Below are positions 21,001-28,678 of a stretch of DNA of 64,000 nucleotides, in pieces. How positions within the stretch are numbered: the stretch's first letter is position 1; each line of letters begins with the position of its first letter. Made by a program: the position numbers and the translations under genes. The notes beneath the pieces were generated by a model. The model was not told where the DNA came from. It saw nothing but the letters and a program-made list of their open reading frames with translations, and did no database searches. Source of the stretch: JBBIWA01 sp037439425 (GTDB lineage: Bacteria > Acidobacteriota > Blastocatellia > RBC074); NCBI GenBank assembly GCA_037439425.1, contig JBBIWA010000001.1, positions 124,001 through 188,000 on the forward strand. The letters run 5' to 3'.

Positions 21001-21607
21001 CGACCTGAATTCGGGTTGAGCGCCCACTGCGACCGCCAATGGAGACGCCCACGAACTGGTTCTTCGTCGGGTCGAAGTCGCCGCCATCACGCACCTGCAC
21101 CCCTGGCTCCAGTTGTGCCAGGTCGAGGAAGTTGCGACCATTGAGCGGAAGGTTGTCAATTACCTTGGCTGTGATGACTCCGTCCACTGTGGGGCGAGTG
21201 GTATCTACTGTGGCCTCCATCGTAGCCGCTGAGATCTCTATTATCTGCTCAGTGGGTCCGATTTCAAGTGCGGCAGTTAATGGAGTAACTCCACCGACCC
21301 TGACAGCGACATCTTTGGCAACGAACTTCCGGAATCCAGATTTCTCGATCGTCACCGTGTAGCTACCTGCTTCCAGATTTTGGAAGATAAAGATGCCGCG
21401 ATCATTGCTTGTGGCGGTGATTTCCAGACCCGTGGCTTGACTCTTCAGCGTCACATTCGCTCCGGGAACAACTGCCCCCGAGGGATCAGTGACCGTGCCC
21501 TCCAGCGCACCTCGAATGTGCTGCGCGAAGGCGACCGTTCCTAGCATCAGAAAACACACCAGCCCCCACGCAAGCAGGGATGAGAATGATTTCGGTGTTT
21601 TCTTCAT
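18098..21607 (-). CDS. TonB-dependent Oar-like outer-membrane receptor
   Basis: The 1169-residue protein begins with a signal peptide ending near AFAQ. A carboxypeptidase-regulatory-like (CarboxypepD_reg) beta-sandwich follows (about 30-120: GTVTDPSGAVVPGANVTLKS, GIFIFQNLEAGSYTVTIEKSGF), then a TonB plug-like region (LPLNGRNFLDLAQLEPGVQVRDGG). The long beta-barrel ends in aromatic FGVRVEF, the usual outer-membrane C-terminus. This architecture defines the Oar-like family, greatly expanded in Acidobacteria, with uncertain substrates (proteins, glycans or complex organics). AAAGGAG precedes the ATG. It appears monocistronic, with a terminator at 18037-18068. Confidence 0.92.
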   Translation of the reverse strand: MKKTPKSFSSLLAWGLVCFLMLGTVAFAQHIRGALEGTVTDPSGAVVPGANVTLKSQATGLEITATSNDRGIFIFQNLEAGSYTVTIEKSGFRKFVAKDVAVRVGGVTPLTAALEIGPTEQIIEISAATMEATVDTTRPTVDGVITAKVIDNLPLNGRNFLDLAQLEPGVQVRDGGDFDPTKNQFVGVSIGGRSGRSTRIQVDGVDITDETVGTTTSNISNETIQEFQISRSSLDPSTDLTSSGAVNIVTRSGSNEIHGAGFGFFRDESFAADLRLNKTQPTTEKPSFDRQIFGGRSGGFFIKDKLFWHVEYEQNNQDGQQFTDTPNFPQFTKAFAVPLDEHLAGARVDWNITQNLKAFYRYGYNYNFGVTGFGGIDLAAFANLNNTNFHVAGLDYATSRWTHSGRFSYLNFNNFIVDANSAAGTPATLDPAGKPILVRIVGSLQDVGPDLLAPQSTFQDNRQGKYDASVVVGNHTFRFGISYNRYDEAVFANFFGLAPRIRAVRNSSTIAFANANGGAGDPLNYPLNQIVLGNGLGAFSERPALGFPNGGTINHRVGPYFTDAWKIRRNFTLNYGVRYDYDSALSNSDLARTTKLAEFNPALAGFINNDTNNFAPQLGFAWDLSSNGKTVIRAGAGIFYETNIINNFLFDRVLNLPPGFGNDVAVLFGGNPDLIDPGTGNCLFRITNFRNTAGQCDTPGGVNLLTQPLKNTIAAAQLMQQVFQQVTAALAANWPPPGVPPLFNQTLSAGGSLIFNKYKRPYGFMLNVGVQRELKPGLVLSVDYLRNRGVHFNQITDLNRIGAANTLNVATARAAMIALHSELGCPPDTTAAAVNCAISRGATIGDYAAFGLGAGSALDGFAFQGMNPNFRDMGFIQSLGLSTYNALSVSLRGRLGSWGWFRDVSANISYALSRFEASGGDQDFLSGSAFNDKPTKFFGPAGLDRTHQLTFGLLVNLPWAFKLNTITRIASPLSQSIFLSCTDCGAAEIFFTDLDGDGVFDDPLPGTNRGSFGRDVKNGKELNRLISDFNTQVTAGALTPAARALVTAGLFTESQLRQLGAVYNNGIQVDLAPPNQVGLDPFFNTDVRISKVIAIKERVRIEPLVEIFNLFNIANFDPPGRRLGAFLDGSAGSINGTTPGLRNNRYGLGSGSFAPGIPRAFQFGVRVEF

Positions 21608-22239
21608 AAAAGGCTCCTTTCATATCTAGTTATCAAGATTTACCTTGAGGCCCTCAGCTGAGAGCGCTTATCTCTCGCTTGAGGGTTACCTCGTTGGTCA
21701 AACGGCATTATTCGGTGATCTCTCAAGCAGAGAGAGGAAGTCTTAGCGTCACAGTCAGGTGAGAACATGCTGCGGTCACTCGGAGGCTTATCAAGCAAGC
21801 CCCTGATGAAGCCACTTTGCAAAAACCTACTCTCCTTGCACACAGAGACTACCTCTTCAGACTCGGCGTTTCGTTTACCGCTACAACTTCATCGTACTTT
21901 GGGGGAGATCGTGGTTAAATTAATGGCAATAAGCGTGCCAATCTTCAAAGAAGGAGGGCTCTTTATTGGCTAAGCTCATTTTTTTGAGAGCTTTACCAAC
22001 TTCGCCTCTCCCCCTTTAGGGAGGCAGGGTTGTACGAAAATCTGAATTTATCTCCGGTGATTTGGATTTCGGGTCTCTCTCAACTTTTGATGCGGAGCGC
22101 AGTTTTGTCCTAATAACAGCATGCCAAAGAAGACAGTTGCCGTTGCGGAGAGGACCACCGCATAAACTTGAAGGGAAGCATTGTCGCCTCAGAGCGGCTA
22201 ATACTTCCCTCCTCTTGACTCCTAAGTCTGAAGCCTTAT
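21608..22239. other. Intergenic region upstream of the receptor gene, no gene
   Basis: It holds the receptor leader and A/T-rich stretches, including a T-run at 21980-21987 flanked by short complementary arms (aagctc/gagagctt). No ORF with coding character or recognisable RNA was found. Confidence 0.45.
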
Positions 22240-22644
22240 TTATGGCTTCTTAGTTTCAGAAGTAGCAGGCTTGGCTTTGGTTGCAGCTTCAACGGTGATG
22301 TTATTGGTGACCTTCTTTGCGCCGCAGCGCCGGGCGATGGTGGCAGCACTAGCCTTCTGTCCGCTATTTTTTGCGCTGCCAGTTAAGGTTGCTTCGCCAT
22401 TGCTTACGGTGGCAGTTAAGCCCAGGTCTTTGAGCCGAGCTGAAGCGGCTAACCTGTCAGAGATACATTTTTGAATTCCCGCATCATCCGTTGGCGTCGC
22501 TGCCTTCTTGGTTTTAGCCGTCTCCTTCGCCCGCTCTGTCTTTTGTTTGGCCTCTTCAGTTTGTGTTCCGGTCTGAGCCATTACATTGAGCGCTAATGCA
22601 GCTATCAAGGCCAGACCGCAAATTGTAACGATCGCCCGCTTCAT
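22240..22644 (-). CDS. Small secreted BON-domain protein
   Basis: The 134-residue product has a signal peptide (IVTICGLALIAALALNVMAQ). A Lys/Glu/Thr-rich linker (about 25-50) precedes one BON domain (about 52-118: IQKCISDRLAASARLKDLGL, VSNGEATLTGSA, KKVTNNITVE). BON domains (as in OsmY) bind phospholipid or envelope components and are often linked to envelope stress. Two Cys in the domain (IQKC and RRCG) may form a disulfide. A Lys/Pro-rich tail ends the protein. AGGA precedes the ATG. It is a single gene. Confidence 0.85.
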   Translation of the reverse strand: MKRAIVTICGLALIAALALNVMAQTGTQTEEAKQKTERAKETAKTKKAATPTDDAGIQKCISDRLAASARLKDLGLTATVSNGEATLTGSAKNSGQKASAATIARRCGAKKVTNNITVEAATKAKPATSETKKP

Positions 22645-23109
22645 AGTCCTTTTACCTCCTTAAGTTCAGTATGGCTCTCCCAGCAGCCCACTTGCCGTGG
22701 CGGGAGAGTGTGACTTGAGAATTGATCTTAGGTGCCTCTAGGAAAAGCAACCGCCGTGCCCCCCAAAAGGCTGCCGGCTTTTGCTCGATTGCAGCTATAA
22801 ATCCTCAGAGCGAAGAGGTTTGATAGTGTGGTTAGCCTCGATCATCGCGCTCAGCAGCACCTGTTCGTGACCGCGGATGTGGCAATTTGGCTGATTGCCC
22901 CGACTATTGACCCGGCAAAATTGCCTCAGTTATAGCCCAGAATCCAAACCAAGGCCAACTCATTTTCCCAAGCATTTATATGTTTGTCCTGGAGACTAAA
23001 CCTTCTGCCAGATGATATGATTAAAGTGAGGCCCTGGATCTAGCACCTGCCGGCAGGCTTATTGCTATCCTGGTCTTGAAAGGAGATCACGGCTTACGAC
23101 GGAGTTCTT
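22645..23109. other. Intergenic region, no gene
   Basis: This divergent region between the BON gene (-) and the Rieske gene (+) must carry both promoters. No ORF, RNA or repeat was recognised. Confidence 0.4.
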
Positions 23110-23412
23110 ATGCCTTATTTCAAAGCGGCCCAAACCTGCGAGATCGCACCTAACTCTGGGAAGGGTGTTTGCCTCAATGGCAAACAGATTGCCCTTTTCA
23201 ATCTGGAGGGGAGCTTTTACGCCATCAGTGATGGATGCCCGCATCGCGGCGCACCGCTCAGTCAGGGGATGCTTTCAGGGGAGAAGGTGATCTGCGCCTG
23301 GCACTGTTTTGATTTTAACCTGAAAACAGGCGCCTGCGAGCTGGTACCCAAGATGAGAGTAAACACCTATCAGGTAAAAGTAGAGGGCGATGAAATCTAT
23401 GTGCTGTGCTGA
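23110..23412 (+). CDS. Rieske-type [2Fe-2S] ferredoxin (NirD/BphF-like)
   Basis: The 100-residue protein is a single Rieske domain. The cluster ligands are C-P-H (CPHRGAPLSQG) and C-x-x-H (CAWHCFDF), 16 residues apart, as in NirD-type subunits and dioxygenase ferredoxins. No membrane anchor or signal is present, so it is a soluble cytoplasmic electron carrier or oxygenase component. No oxygenase or nitrite reductase partner is adjacent. GGAG lies 6-9 nt before the ATG. A terminator follows about 25 bp after the stop. The redox partner cannot be told from this window. Confidence 0.92.
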   Translation: MPYFKAAQTCEIAPNSGKGVCLNGKQIALFNLEGSFYAISDGCPHRGAPLSQGMLSGEKVICAWHCFDFNLKTGACELVPKMRVNTYQVKVEGDEIYVLC

Positions 23413-23435
23413 AGCTTGTGTTTCACCACCCCGAA

Positions 23436-23464
23436 AGGAGAGGCCCGATGAGGGGCCTCTTTGT
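23436..23464. terminator. Intrinsic terminator between Rieske gene and nadA
   Basis: An 8-bp perfect stem AGAGGCCC/GGGCCTCT (23439-23446 with 23453-23460), extended by A/T pairs, has a 6-nt loop and flanking A and T runs. It separates convergent genes and could act both ways. Confidence 0.78.
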
Positions 23465-23504
23465 GATCCTTCAGAGACTGCGTAGCAGCAATAACTACAC
23501 TCTG

Positions 23505-24659
23505 CTAGGTAATGGCCAGCATCCGATCAAGGGCAATCTTGGCCCACCTGGCTGTCTCCTCGTCCACAGTGATCTGACTGACCACAGTTCCTTCGAGCAG
23601 ATTCTCCAGCACCCACAAGAGATTTTCCGGTGCGATGCGAAACATCGTGGCGCACATGCACAGATCAGGGGCCAGCAGAGTGACGAATTTGTCCGGGTGA
23701 GAATTGGCCAGCCGATTGACCAGATTCACCTCGGTGCCCACCGCCCACTTGCTGCCAGCCGGAGCTTCGGTCACGGTTTTGATGATGAACTCGGTTGAGC
23801 CATCCAGGTCGGCTTTCTGGACGACTTCATAGCGGCATTCAGGATGCACCAGGATGTTAATGTCCGGATATTCGGCGCGCCGCTGCTCAACGTGGCGCGG
23901 CTGGAATCGGCTGTGCACGGAGCAGAATCCTTTCCAGAGGATTAACCGCGCAGCTTCTAGTTGCTCCGGCGTATTTCCGCCCAAATCCTGGCGCGGGTCC
24001 CAGACTACCATCTGCTCAAGCGGGATGCCGAACTTGACGCCCGTATTGCGTCCCAGATGCTCGTCGGGGAAGAAGAACAATTTTTCGTATCGCTCCAGCG
24101 CCCAGCGAAACAGCGGCACGGCATTCGATGAGGTGCATACCACACCATCATTGCGCCCGCAGAAAGCTTTGATGTTCGCCGCCGAATTCATGTAAGTGAT
24201 CGGCACTATCGAGCTCAGGCCCAACTCCTGCAATTGCTCCCAGGCGGTTTCGACCTGCTCAAGCTGAGCCATATCCGCCATCGAACATCCGGCAGCCAGA
24301 TCGGGCAGAATCACTTTTTGATGCGGCCTGCTCAGAATATCAGCTGACTCGGCCATGAAGTGGACGCCGCAAAAGACAATGTAATTAGCCTCCGTGCGCT
24401 CAGCAGCAAGCCTGGCCAGTTTGAAAGAATCCCCGGTCAGATCAGCGTGGCAAATCACATCATCGCGCTGATAATTGTGCCCCAGGATCACCACCTGCTG
24501 GCCGAGTTGCTCTTTGGCGCGTCGAATCCGCTGGTAGATCTCTGCTTCGCCCAGATTGACGTAGTCATCAAGTGGTTTGATTGGTTGCTCTCCGCGCAAT
24601 AGCACCAGTGCGCTGGCTGGGCCGTGCGCCGCGATAGGAAGTGCGACGGTTTCGTTCAT
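23505..24659 (-). CDS. nadA: Quinolinate synthase A
   Basis: NadA condenses iminoaspartate with dihydroxyacetone phosphate to quinolinate, the precursor of NAD, using an oxygen-labile [4Fe-4S] cluster. The 384-residue product matches the longer bacterial form. It has LGHNYQRDD, GDSFKLARLAAE and VHFMAESADIL. The three cluster Cys are probably those in GCSMAD, VVCTSSNA and a late position (HPECRYE or the CMCATM cluster). AAGGGGG precedes the ATG. nadB and nadC are not in the window. Two copies of a dyad operator lie 31-71 bp upstream, so regulation by a dimeric repressor is likely. Confidence 0.97.
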   Translation of the reverse strand: MNETVALPIAAHGPASALVLLRGEQPIKPLDDYVNLGEAEIYQRIRRAKEQLGQQVVILGHNYQRDDVICHADLTGDSFKLARLAAERTEANYIVFCGVHFMAESADILSRPHQKVILPDLAAGCSMADMAQLEQVETAWEQLQELGLSSIVPITYMNSAANIKAFCGRNDGVVCTSSNAVPLFRWALERYEKLFFFPDEHLGRNTGVKFGIPLEQMVVWDPRQDLGGNTPEQLEAARLILWKGFCSVHSRFQPRHVEQRRAEYPDINILVHPECRYEVVQKADLDGSTEFIIKTVTEAPAGSKWAVGTEVNLVNRLANSHPDKFVTLLAPDLCMCATMFRIAPENLLWVLENLLEGTVVSQITVDEETARWAKIALDRMLAIT

Positions 24660-24689
24660 CTATGCCCCCTTATCTCAAGTTCTCGAGTT

Positions 24690-24730
24690 AGTGTGCATCG
24701 TACACTATCGGAGAGTGTACATGGGACACT
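24690..24730. promoter_or_regulatory. Twin palindromic operator upstream of nadA
   Basis: Two copies of AGTGT-N7-ACACT lie at 24690-24706 and 24714-24730. The spacers share CAT-n-G (consensus AGTGTnCATnGnACACT). Their centres are 24 bp apart. They sit in the nadA promoter region, 31-71 bp before its ATG. The regulator is not in the window. A control of NAD synthesis (for example by an NrtR- or NiaR-type repressor) is inferred only from the target gene. Confidence 0.65.
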
Positions 24731-24872
24731 AAGTAAATGCAAGGTCGGAAGAGAGAGGAGGGGTGGAGGGAGATGGATCTGAGGCGAGCTGCTGAGCAGG
24801 AGCCAGTGGCACAAGTGAGGCGACCGGCTCGCTGCTCACTGAACGAAACTGCTCTCCCCTTTGGGGAGCTTG

Positions 24873-25373
24873 CTATCTGGCTGCGGCTAGGGCGGCTTCG
24901 TAATCAGGATGCTCGGCAATCTCCTTCACGTACTCGACGTGTTTGATCTTGTCGTCCGGCCCGATGACGAAGACGGCGCGCGCGAGCAGACGATCGAGCG
25001 GGCCGCCGCTGATCAGCACCCCGTAATTCTGGCCGAATGAGGCCTCACGATGGTCGCTGACCGTGATGACCTTGTCCACGCCAGCCGCTCCACACCAACG
25101 CTTCTGAGCAAACGGCAGATCCATGCTGACACAAACGATCTCCACACCGGACAGCTTCGCCGCCTCTTCATTGAAGCGCCGCGTCTCCGCATCGCAGACT
25201 GGAGTATCGAGCGAGGGGACGGAGAGAAGAATTCTGGTCTTGCCAGACGAAGTCCTCAGTGTGTAATCGCTCATATCGGACTTCTGAGTTTTGAAGTCGG
25301 GGGCCGTCTGACCAACCTTTATTTCATTGCCTGATAGTGAGACAGGATTGCCTTTGAAGGTAACTGAAGCCAT
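24873..25373 (-). CDS. tpx: Thiol peroxidase, atypical 2-Cys peroxiredoxin
   Basis: Tpx reduces hydrogen and alkyl peroxides through a peroxidatic and a resolving cysteine, recycled by thioredoxin. The 166-residue protein has the family length and motifs: APDFKTQKSDMSDYTL, the peroxidatic site PSLDTPVCDAETRRF, the resolving Cys in AQKRWCGAAG, and the late segment LLARAVFVIGPDDKI. AAAGGAG precedes the ATG. It is cytoplasmic and probably monocistronic. It lies between nadA and thiC, both of which make or use Fe-S clusters, but no operon link is visible. Confidence 0.96.
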   Translation of the reverse strand: MASVTFKGNPVSLSGNEIKVGQTAPDFKTQKSDMSDYTLRTSSGKTRILLSVPSLDTPVCDAETRRFNEEAAKLSGVEIVCVSMDLPFAQKRWCGAAGVDKVITVSDHREASFGQNYGVLISGGPLDRLLARAVFVIGPDDKIKHVEYVKEIAEHPDYEAALAAAR

Positions 25374-25492
25374 ATGATTCTCCTTTGTTAGTTTTAGTGT
25401 TTGATGTTTTCACTCGACCAAGCTGAACTATTTGCCTGGCAGCCTGAGCTGTGTCTCAGGTCTCGACCGTAGTCTCAGCGCCAGACTTATTT

Positions 25493-25568
25493 AAACTCCT
25501 TCGGCTTTCTCTCGCCTCCCAGCTTCAAGCGCTGCTTACTCATCCAACCCACGGCGTACTCGCGCAGG
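25493..25568 (-). pseudogene. Decayed duplicate of the thiC 3' end
   Basis: Read on the minus strand, this gives REYAVGWMSKQRLKLGGERK..EF. It aligns with the intact thiC C-terminus REYAAQQGLDEQAALEAGMREKAEEF at 26005-26085. At the nucleotide level, about four of five positions match over roughly 70 bp, allowing one base inserted and about five missing. The homology begins at the codons for REYA and stops before the last residues of ThiC. It lies about 0.5 kb beyond the true thiC end, and the toxin-antitoxin remnants are sandwiched between the two copies. Confidence 0.6.
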
Positions 25569-25684
25569 TGGCCGCGGCATCGGGAGCGACTGGCTCTGGA
25601 GCGACTAATTGCGGCAGATCGAGCAAACCGGCTCGTGAGAGGAAGATCAGTGGTGGCGCCTTCACAGCCGGACCTTCAGCCACG
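25564..25684 (-). pseudogene. Remnant of a DUF3368 PIN-domain toxin
   Basis: The minus-strand reading PPLIFLSRAGLLDLPQLVAPE matches the N-terminal strand-helix of DUF3368 PIN toxins (consensus sPLIfLaraGlLdLL). The protein is cut after about 40 residues, where thiC-like sequence begins, so the acidic catalytic half is gone. It directly follows the UPF0175-like remnant, the usual antitoxin-toxin order for this pair. Confidence 0.55.
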
Positions 25685-25925
25685 CCGCAGCTCCTTTTCT
25701 AGATCGGCAAAGTCTACGGCAAAAGCGTTCCCACCCTGCCGTGCCAACTCGAGCAAGGAATCGGTCTGATCCAGTCCGGCAACTTCTGCGGCTTTTTCCT
25801 GCGAGACCTCCCCGCGCTCATACCAGTCAATCGCCGCGGTCAATCGCAGTTGACGCCAACTCCTCCAGCCAGCAGCGCAAGGTAGCTAAAAGGTCTCCTT
25901 CCACTCGCAGAGTAATTTCTCTCAG
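25685..25925 (-). pseudogene. Frameshifted UPF0175-like antitoxin
   Basis: One frame reads REITLRVEGDLLATLRCWLE. After a one-base shift a second frame reads AAIDWYERGEVSQEKAAEVAG, then LDQTDSLLELARQGGNAFAV and DFADLEKEL. The second part is the helix-turn-helix signature of UPF0175 antitoxins (a..yyeGriS.gkAAelaGl.r.eFl..La..gi). The gene is dead because of the frameshift and lack of an intact start. Confidence 0.6.
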
Positions 25926-25969
25926 GGCTGTCTACACGAGCAAGATTAGTCAGCTGATTCTCATACAGA

Positions 25970-27883
25970 TCAAGCCTTCACGTAAATCTCCGTTCCAATC
26001 TTCCTGAACTCCTCGGCCTTCTCACGCATCCCAGCCTCCAGCGCCGCTTGCTCATCTAGCCCTTGTTGCGCGGCATACTCGCGCACCTCCTGGGTAATCT
26101 TCATCGAGCAGAAGTGCGGCCCACACATCGAGCAGAAGTGAGCTAGCTTCGCGCCTTCCTGGGGCAAGGTCTCATCATGGAACTCGCGCGCCGTTTCGGG
26201 ATCGAGCGAGAGATTGAATTGATCTTCCCAGCGGAATTCAAAGCGCGCTTTCGACATCGCATTGTCCCACATTTGGGCGCCCGGATGGCCTTTGGCCAGG
26301 TCAGCCGCGTGGGCGGCAATCTTATAAGCAATCACGCCATCCTTGACGTCTTGCTTATTGGGCAGACCAAGATGCTCTTTCGGGGTAACGTAGCAGAGCA
26401 TGGCCGTGCCGAACCAGCCGATCATGGCTGCGCCGATGGCTGAGGTGATGTGATCGTAGCCGGGCGCAATATCGGTTACCAGTGGCCCCAGCGTGTAGAA
26501 GGGCGCTTCGTGGCAGATGGCAAGCTGCTTGTCTACATTCTCCTTAATCAGGTGCATCGGGATGTGCCCTGGCCCTTCGATCATCACCTGACAATCCATC
26601 TCCCAGGCTATCCGGGTCAGCTCGCCCAAAGTCTCGAGTTCGGCAAACTGCGCCTCGTCGTTCGCATCAGCAATCGAGCCAGGGCGCAGACCATCACCGA
26701 GCGAGAAGCTCACGTCATAAGCGCGCATAATCTCGCAGATTTCGCGGAAGCGCGTATAAAGGAAGCTCTCCTGATGATGCGCCAGGCACCACTTAGCAAT
26801 AATCGAGCCACCGCGCGAAACAATGCCGGTGGCGCGTTTGGCCGTGAGTGGAATATAGGGCAGCCGCACACCTGCATGAATGGTGAAATAATCCACGCCT
26901 TGCTCAGCTTGTTCAATCAGCGTGTCGCGGAAAATCTCCCAAGTCAGCTCTTCGGCCTTGCCGTCAACTTTTTCCAGCGCCTGATAGATCGGCACCGTAC
27001 CGACGGGCACAGGCGAATTGCGGATGATCCATTCGCGGGTGGTGTGGATGTTTCTGCCGGTCGAAAGGTCCATCACCGTGTCGGCGCCCCACTTGATGGC
27101 CCAGCGCATCTTTTCCACTTCCTCTTCGATGGAGGAAGCAACTGCAGAATTGCCAATGTTCGCGTTGATTTTGACCAGGAAGTTACGGCCAATAATCATC
27201 GGCTCGCTTTCCGGATGATTGATATTGGCCGGAATGATCGCGCGTCCGCGAGCTACTTCCTGGCGCACGAACTCCGGCGTGATGTATTTCGGAATGGAAG
27301 CGCCAAACGATTCGCCCGCGTGTTGGAAGAAGAGATTGTTTCTCTCGCCGTCGCGCAGCGCTTCAAAAGCAGCTTCGCGGCCCAGGTTCTCACGAATCGC
27401 GATGAACTCCATTTCGGGCGTGATCTGGCCGCGTTTGGCGTAGTGCATCTGCGTCACGCAATGACCGGCTCGGGCGCGCAATGGCCGGCGGCGCAGACCA
27501 GGAAACTCTTCCAGCCGTCCTTTGGCGCGCGCGCGCGCATAGGCCGCTTCTTCTGCCGACCGGTAGCCGTCATCCATCGGCTGCACTCTGCGGCCTTCGT
27601 ATTCTTCGACATCACCGCGCGCGCGGATCCACTCAAGGCGCAGCGGCGGCAGCCCATGGCGCACATCGCCTTTGAAGTTGGGATCGCCCCACGGGCCGCT
27701 CGTGTCATAGACGCGAACCGGCTGGTTGACTTCGACCGTTCCACTCAGGCCTTTGGTCACATGCAGATCAATTTCGCGGAACGGCACGCGCACGCCTGGC
27801 TGTTGGCCTGCAACATAAATGCGGCGTGAATTGGGAAAGCGTGACTCAGAAGATGTGTGGTTGATTGAATTGTTGTTACGCAT
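25970..27883 (-). CDS. thiC: Phosphomethylpyrimidine synthase ThiC
   Basis: ThiC converts aminoimidazole ribotide to hydroxymethylpyrimidine phosphate in thiamine synthesis, as a radical-SAM-like enzyme with a C-terminal [4Fe-4S] cluster. The 637-residue product has the N-terminal ThiC-associated domain (about 20-110). The core includes MHYAKRGQITPEMEFIAIRE and SVGTVPIYQAL-type segments (SPVPVGTVPIYQALEK). The cluster motif CSMCGPHFCSM (CxxC-x4-C) sits near the end. AAAGGA precedes the ATG. A TPP riboswitch immediately upstream shows feedback control by thiamine pyrophosphate. The gene is intact, although a decayed copy of its 3' end lies downstream. Confidence 0.98.
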   Translation of the reverse strand: MRNNNSINHTSSESRFPNSRRIYVAGQQPGVRVPFREIDLHVTKGLSGTVEVNQPVRVYDTSGPWGDPNFKGDVRHGLPPLRLEWIRARGDVEEYEGRRVQPMDDGYRSAEEAAYARARAKGRLEEFPGLRRRPLRARAGHCVTQMHYAKRGQITPEMEFIAIRENLGREAAFEALRDGERNNLFFQHAGESFGASIPKYITPEFVRQEVARGRAIIPANINHPESEPMIIGRNFLVKINANIGNSAVASSIEEEVEKMRWAIKWGADTVMDLSTGRNIHTTREWIIRNSPVPVGTVPIYQALEKVDGKAEELTWEIFRDTLIEQAEQGVDYFTIHAGVRLPYIPLTAKRATGIVSRGGSIIAKWCLAHHQESFLYTRFREICEIMRAYDVSFSLGDGLRPGSIADANDEAQFAELETLGELTRIAWEMDCQVMIEGPGHIPMHLIKENVDKQLAICHEAPFYTLGPLVTDIAPGYDHITSAIGAAMIGWFGTAMLCYVTPKEHLGLPNKQDVKDGVIAYKIAAHAADLAKGHPGAQMWDNAMSKARFEFRWEDQFNLSLDPETAREFHDETLPQEGAKLAHFCSMCGPHFCSMKITQEVREYAAQQGLDEQAALEAGMREKAEEFRKIGTEIYVKA

Positions 27884-27896
27884 GGTTTTTCCTTTC

Positions 27897-27982
27897 TCCC
27901 TACGACGGTACTAACCGTATCAGGTTCCGAGGGTCTCCGGTTTCCGGACTCTCAGCCGCCAGTCGTCTGGCGGCTCCCCTGA
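27897..27982 (-). promoter_or_regulatory. TPP riboswitch (THI-box)
   Basis: Read on the minus strand, the leader contains CAGGGGAGCC, then a P3 hairpin (GCCGCCAG/CTGGCGGC), GGCTGAGAG, a GTCCGG/CCGGAG hairpin, ACCCTCGGAACCTGAT, and CGTAGGGA. These are the conserved thi-box segments in order. The 3' end overlaps the thiC ribosome site (AGAAAGGA), which suggests translational control. It starts only 14 bp past the Uma2 pseudogene stop. Confidence 0.93.
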
Positions 27983-27996
27983 AAAGAGTCATGACC

Positions 27997-28607
27997 TCAT
28001 TGATATTTGAGCGGAATCAGGTCCGCGACCTCGACTTGCACATCCGGGAAAGCGACCAGGTTGAAGCTTTGCTCAGCCTGGTAGGTTTGTCTGCTGCGAT
28101 ACCCATCCGGGCCGGGATCGCGGTAATCTTCCAGCTCATTGGTGCATAGATTCAAGATGCCGTACTGAACGACCCGGGCACGCGCGTATAGAACTGGCTC
28201 ACGGTTTCTATCGCCGGCGGCGCTCGACTCCGCCACTTCGATGATCAGTAAAAGTTCCGCGGGCGTTGGATGATGATCCTCGTATTCGGTCTCGCTCGGC
28301 ACAGCGACGATGACGCCTGGCTCCGGTTCGGAAGCTGCGCCAAGCTGAATTGGATCCTCGCGAGAAACGAAAGCGCGCTCGCCGAGATGTTCGCTTAAGC
28401 ACTTGACCACGCGCCTTACAGCAGCCACGGGTCTGAGACTTTTAGCCGCCATCAGCAGGATTTCTCCTTCGATCAATTCCACCGCTCGTCTTCATCGAAG
28501 ACGCCGGCATCAATCATCCGGTGGTACTCTTCGACACTGAAGCGGCGCCGCTCTGAGGCGGCCCTCGTCCCGGCTTCAACTTCGGTCGGCAACTCAACGA
28601 CAGACAT
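27997..28607 (-). pseudogene. Frameshifted Uma2 (DUF820) family gene
   Basis: The ATG at 28607 opens a frame reading MSVVELPTE ... FSVEEYHRMIDAGVFDEDER. It then hits a stop just where a second frame continues VELIEGEILLMAAKS and runs to 27997 with SEPEPGVIVAVPSETEY and LIIEVAESS. Comparison with the intact Uma2 at 28679 (ILDEDERVELIEGRIV) shows that one G is missing near 28483. The rest matches the PD-(D/E)XK-type Uma2 fold. A real one-base deletion or an assembly error would look the same. The neighbour 70 bp upstream is a paralogue, about half identical over the second half. Confidence 0.75.
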
Positions 28608-28678
28608 GATTTGCAACCTCACCAAACTGTTCGGCAGCAGCCACTATAGCGCCCCTGAAAAGGGTAGCGCAGATGAAA

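Noticed and set aside
26450..27829. 459-codon open frame antisense to thiC
   Set aside because: It mirrors a high-GC conserved gene on the other strand and has no family signature or ribosome site.
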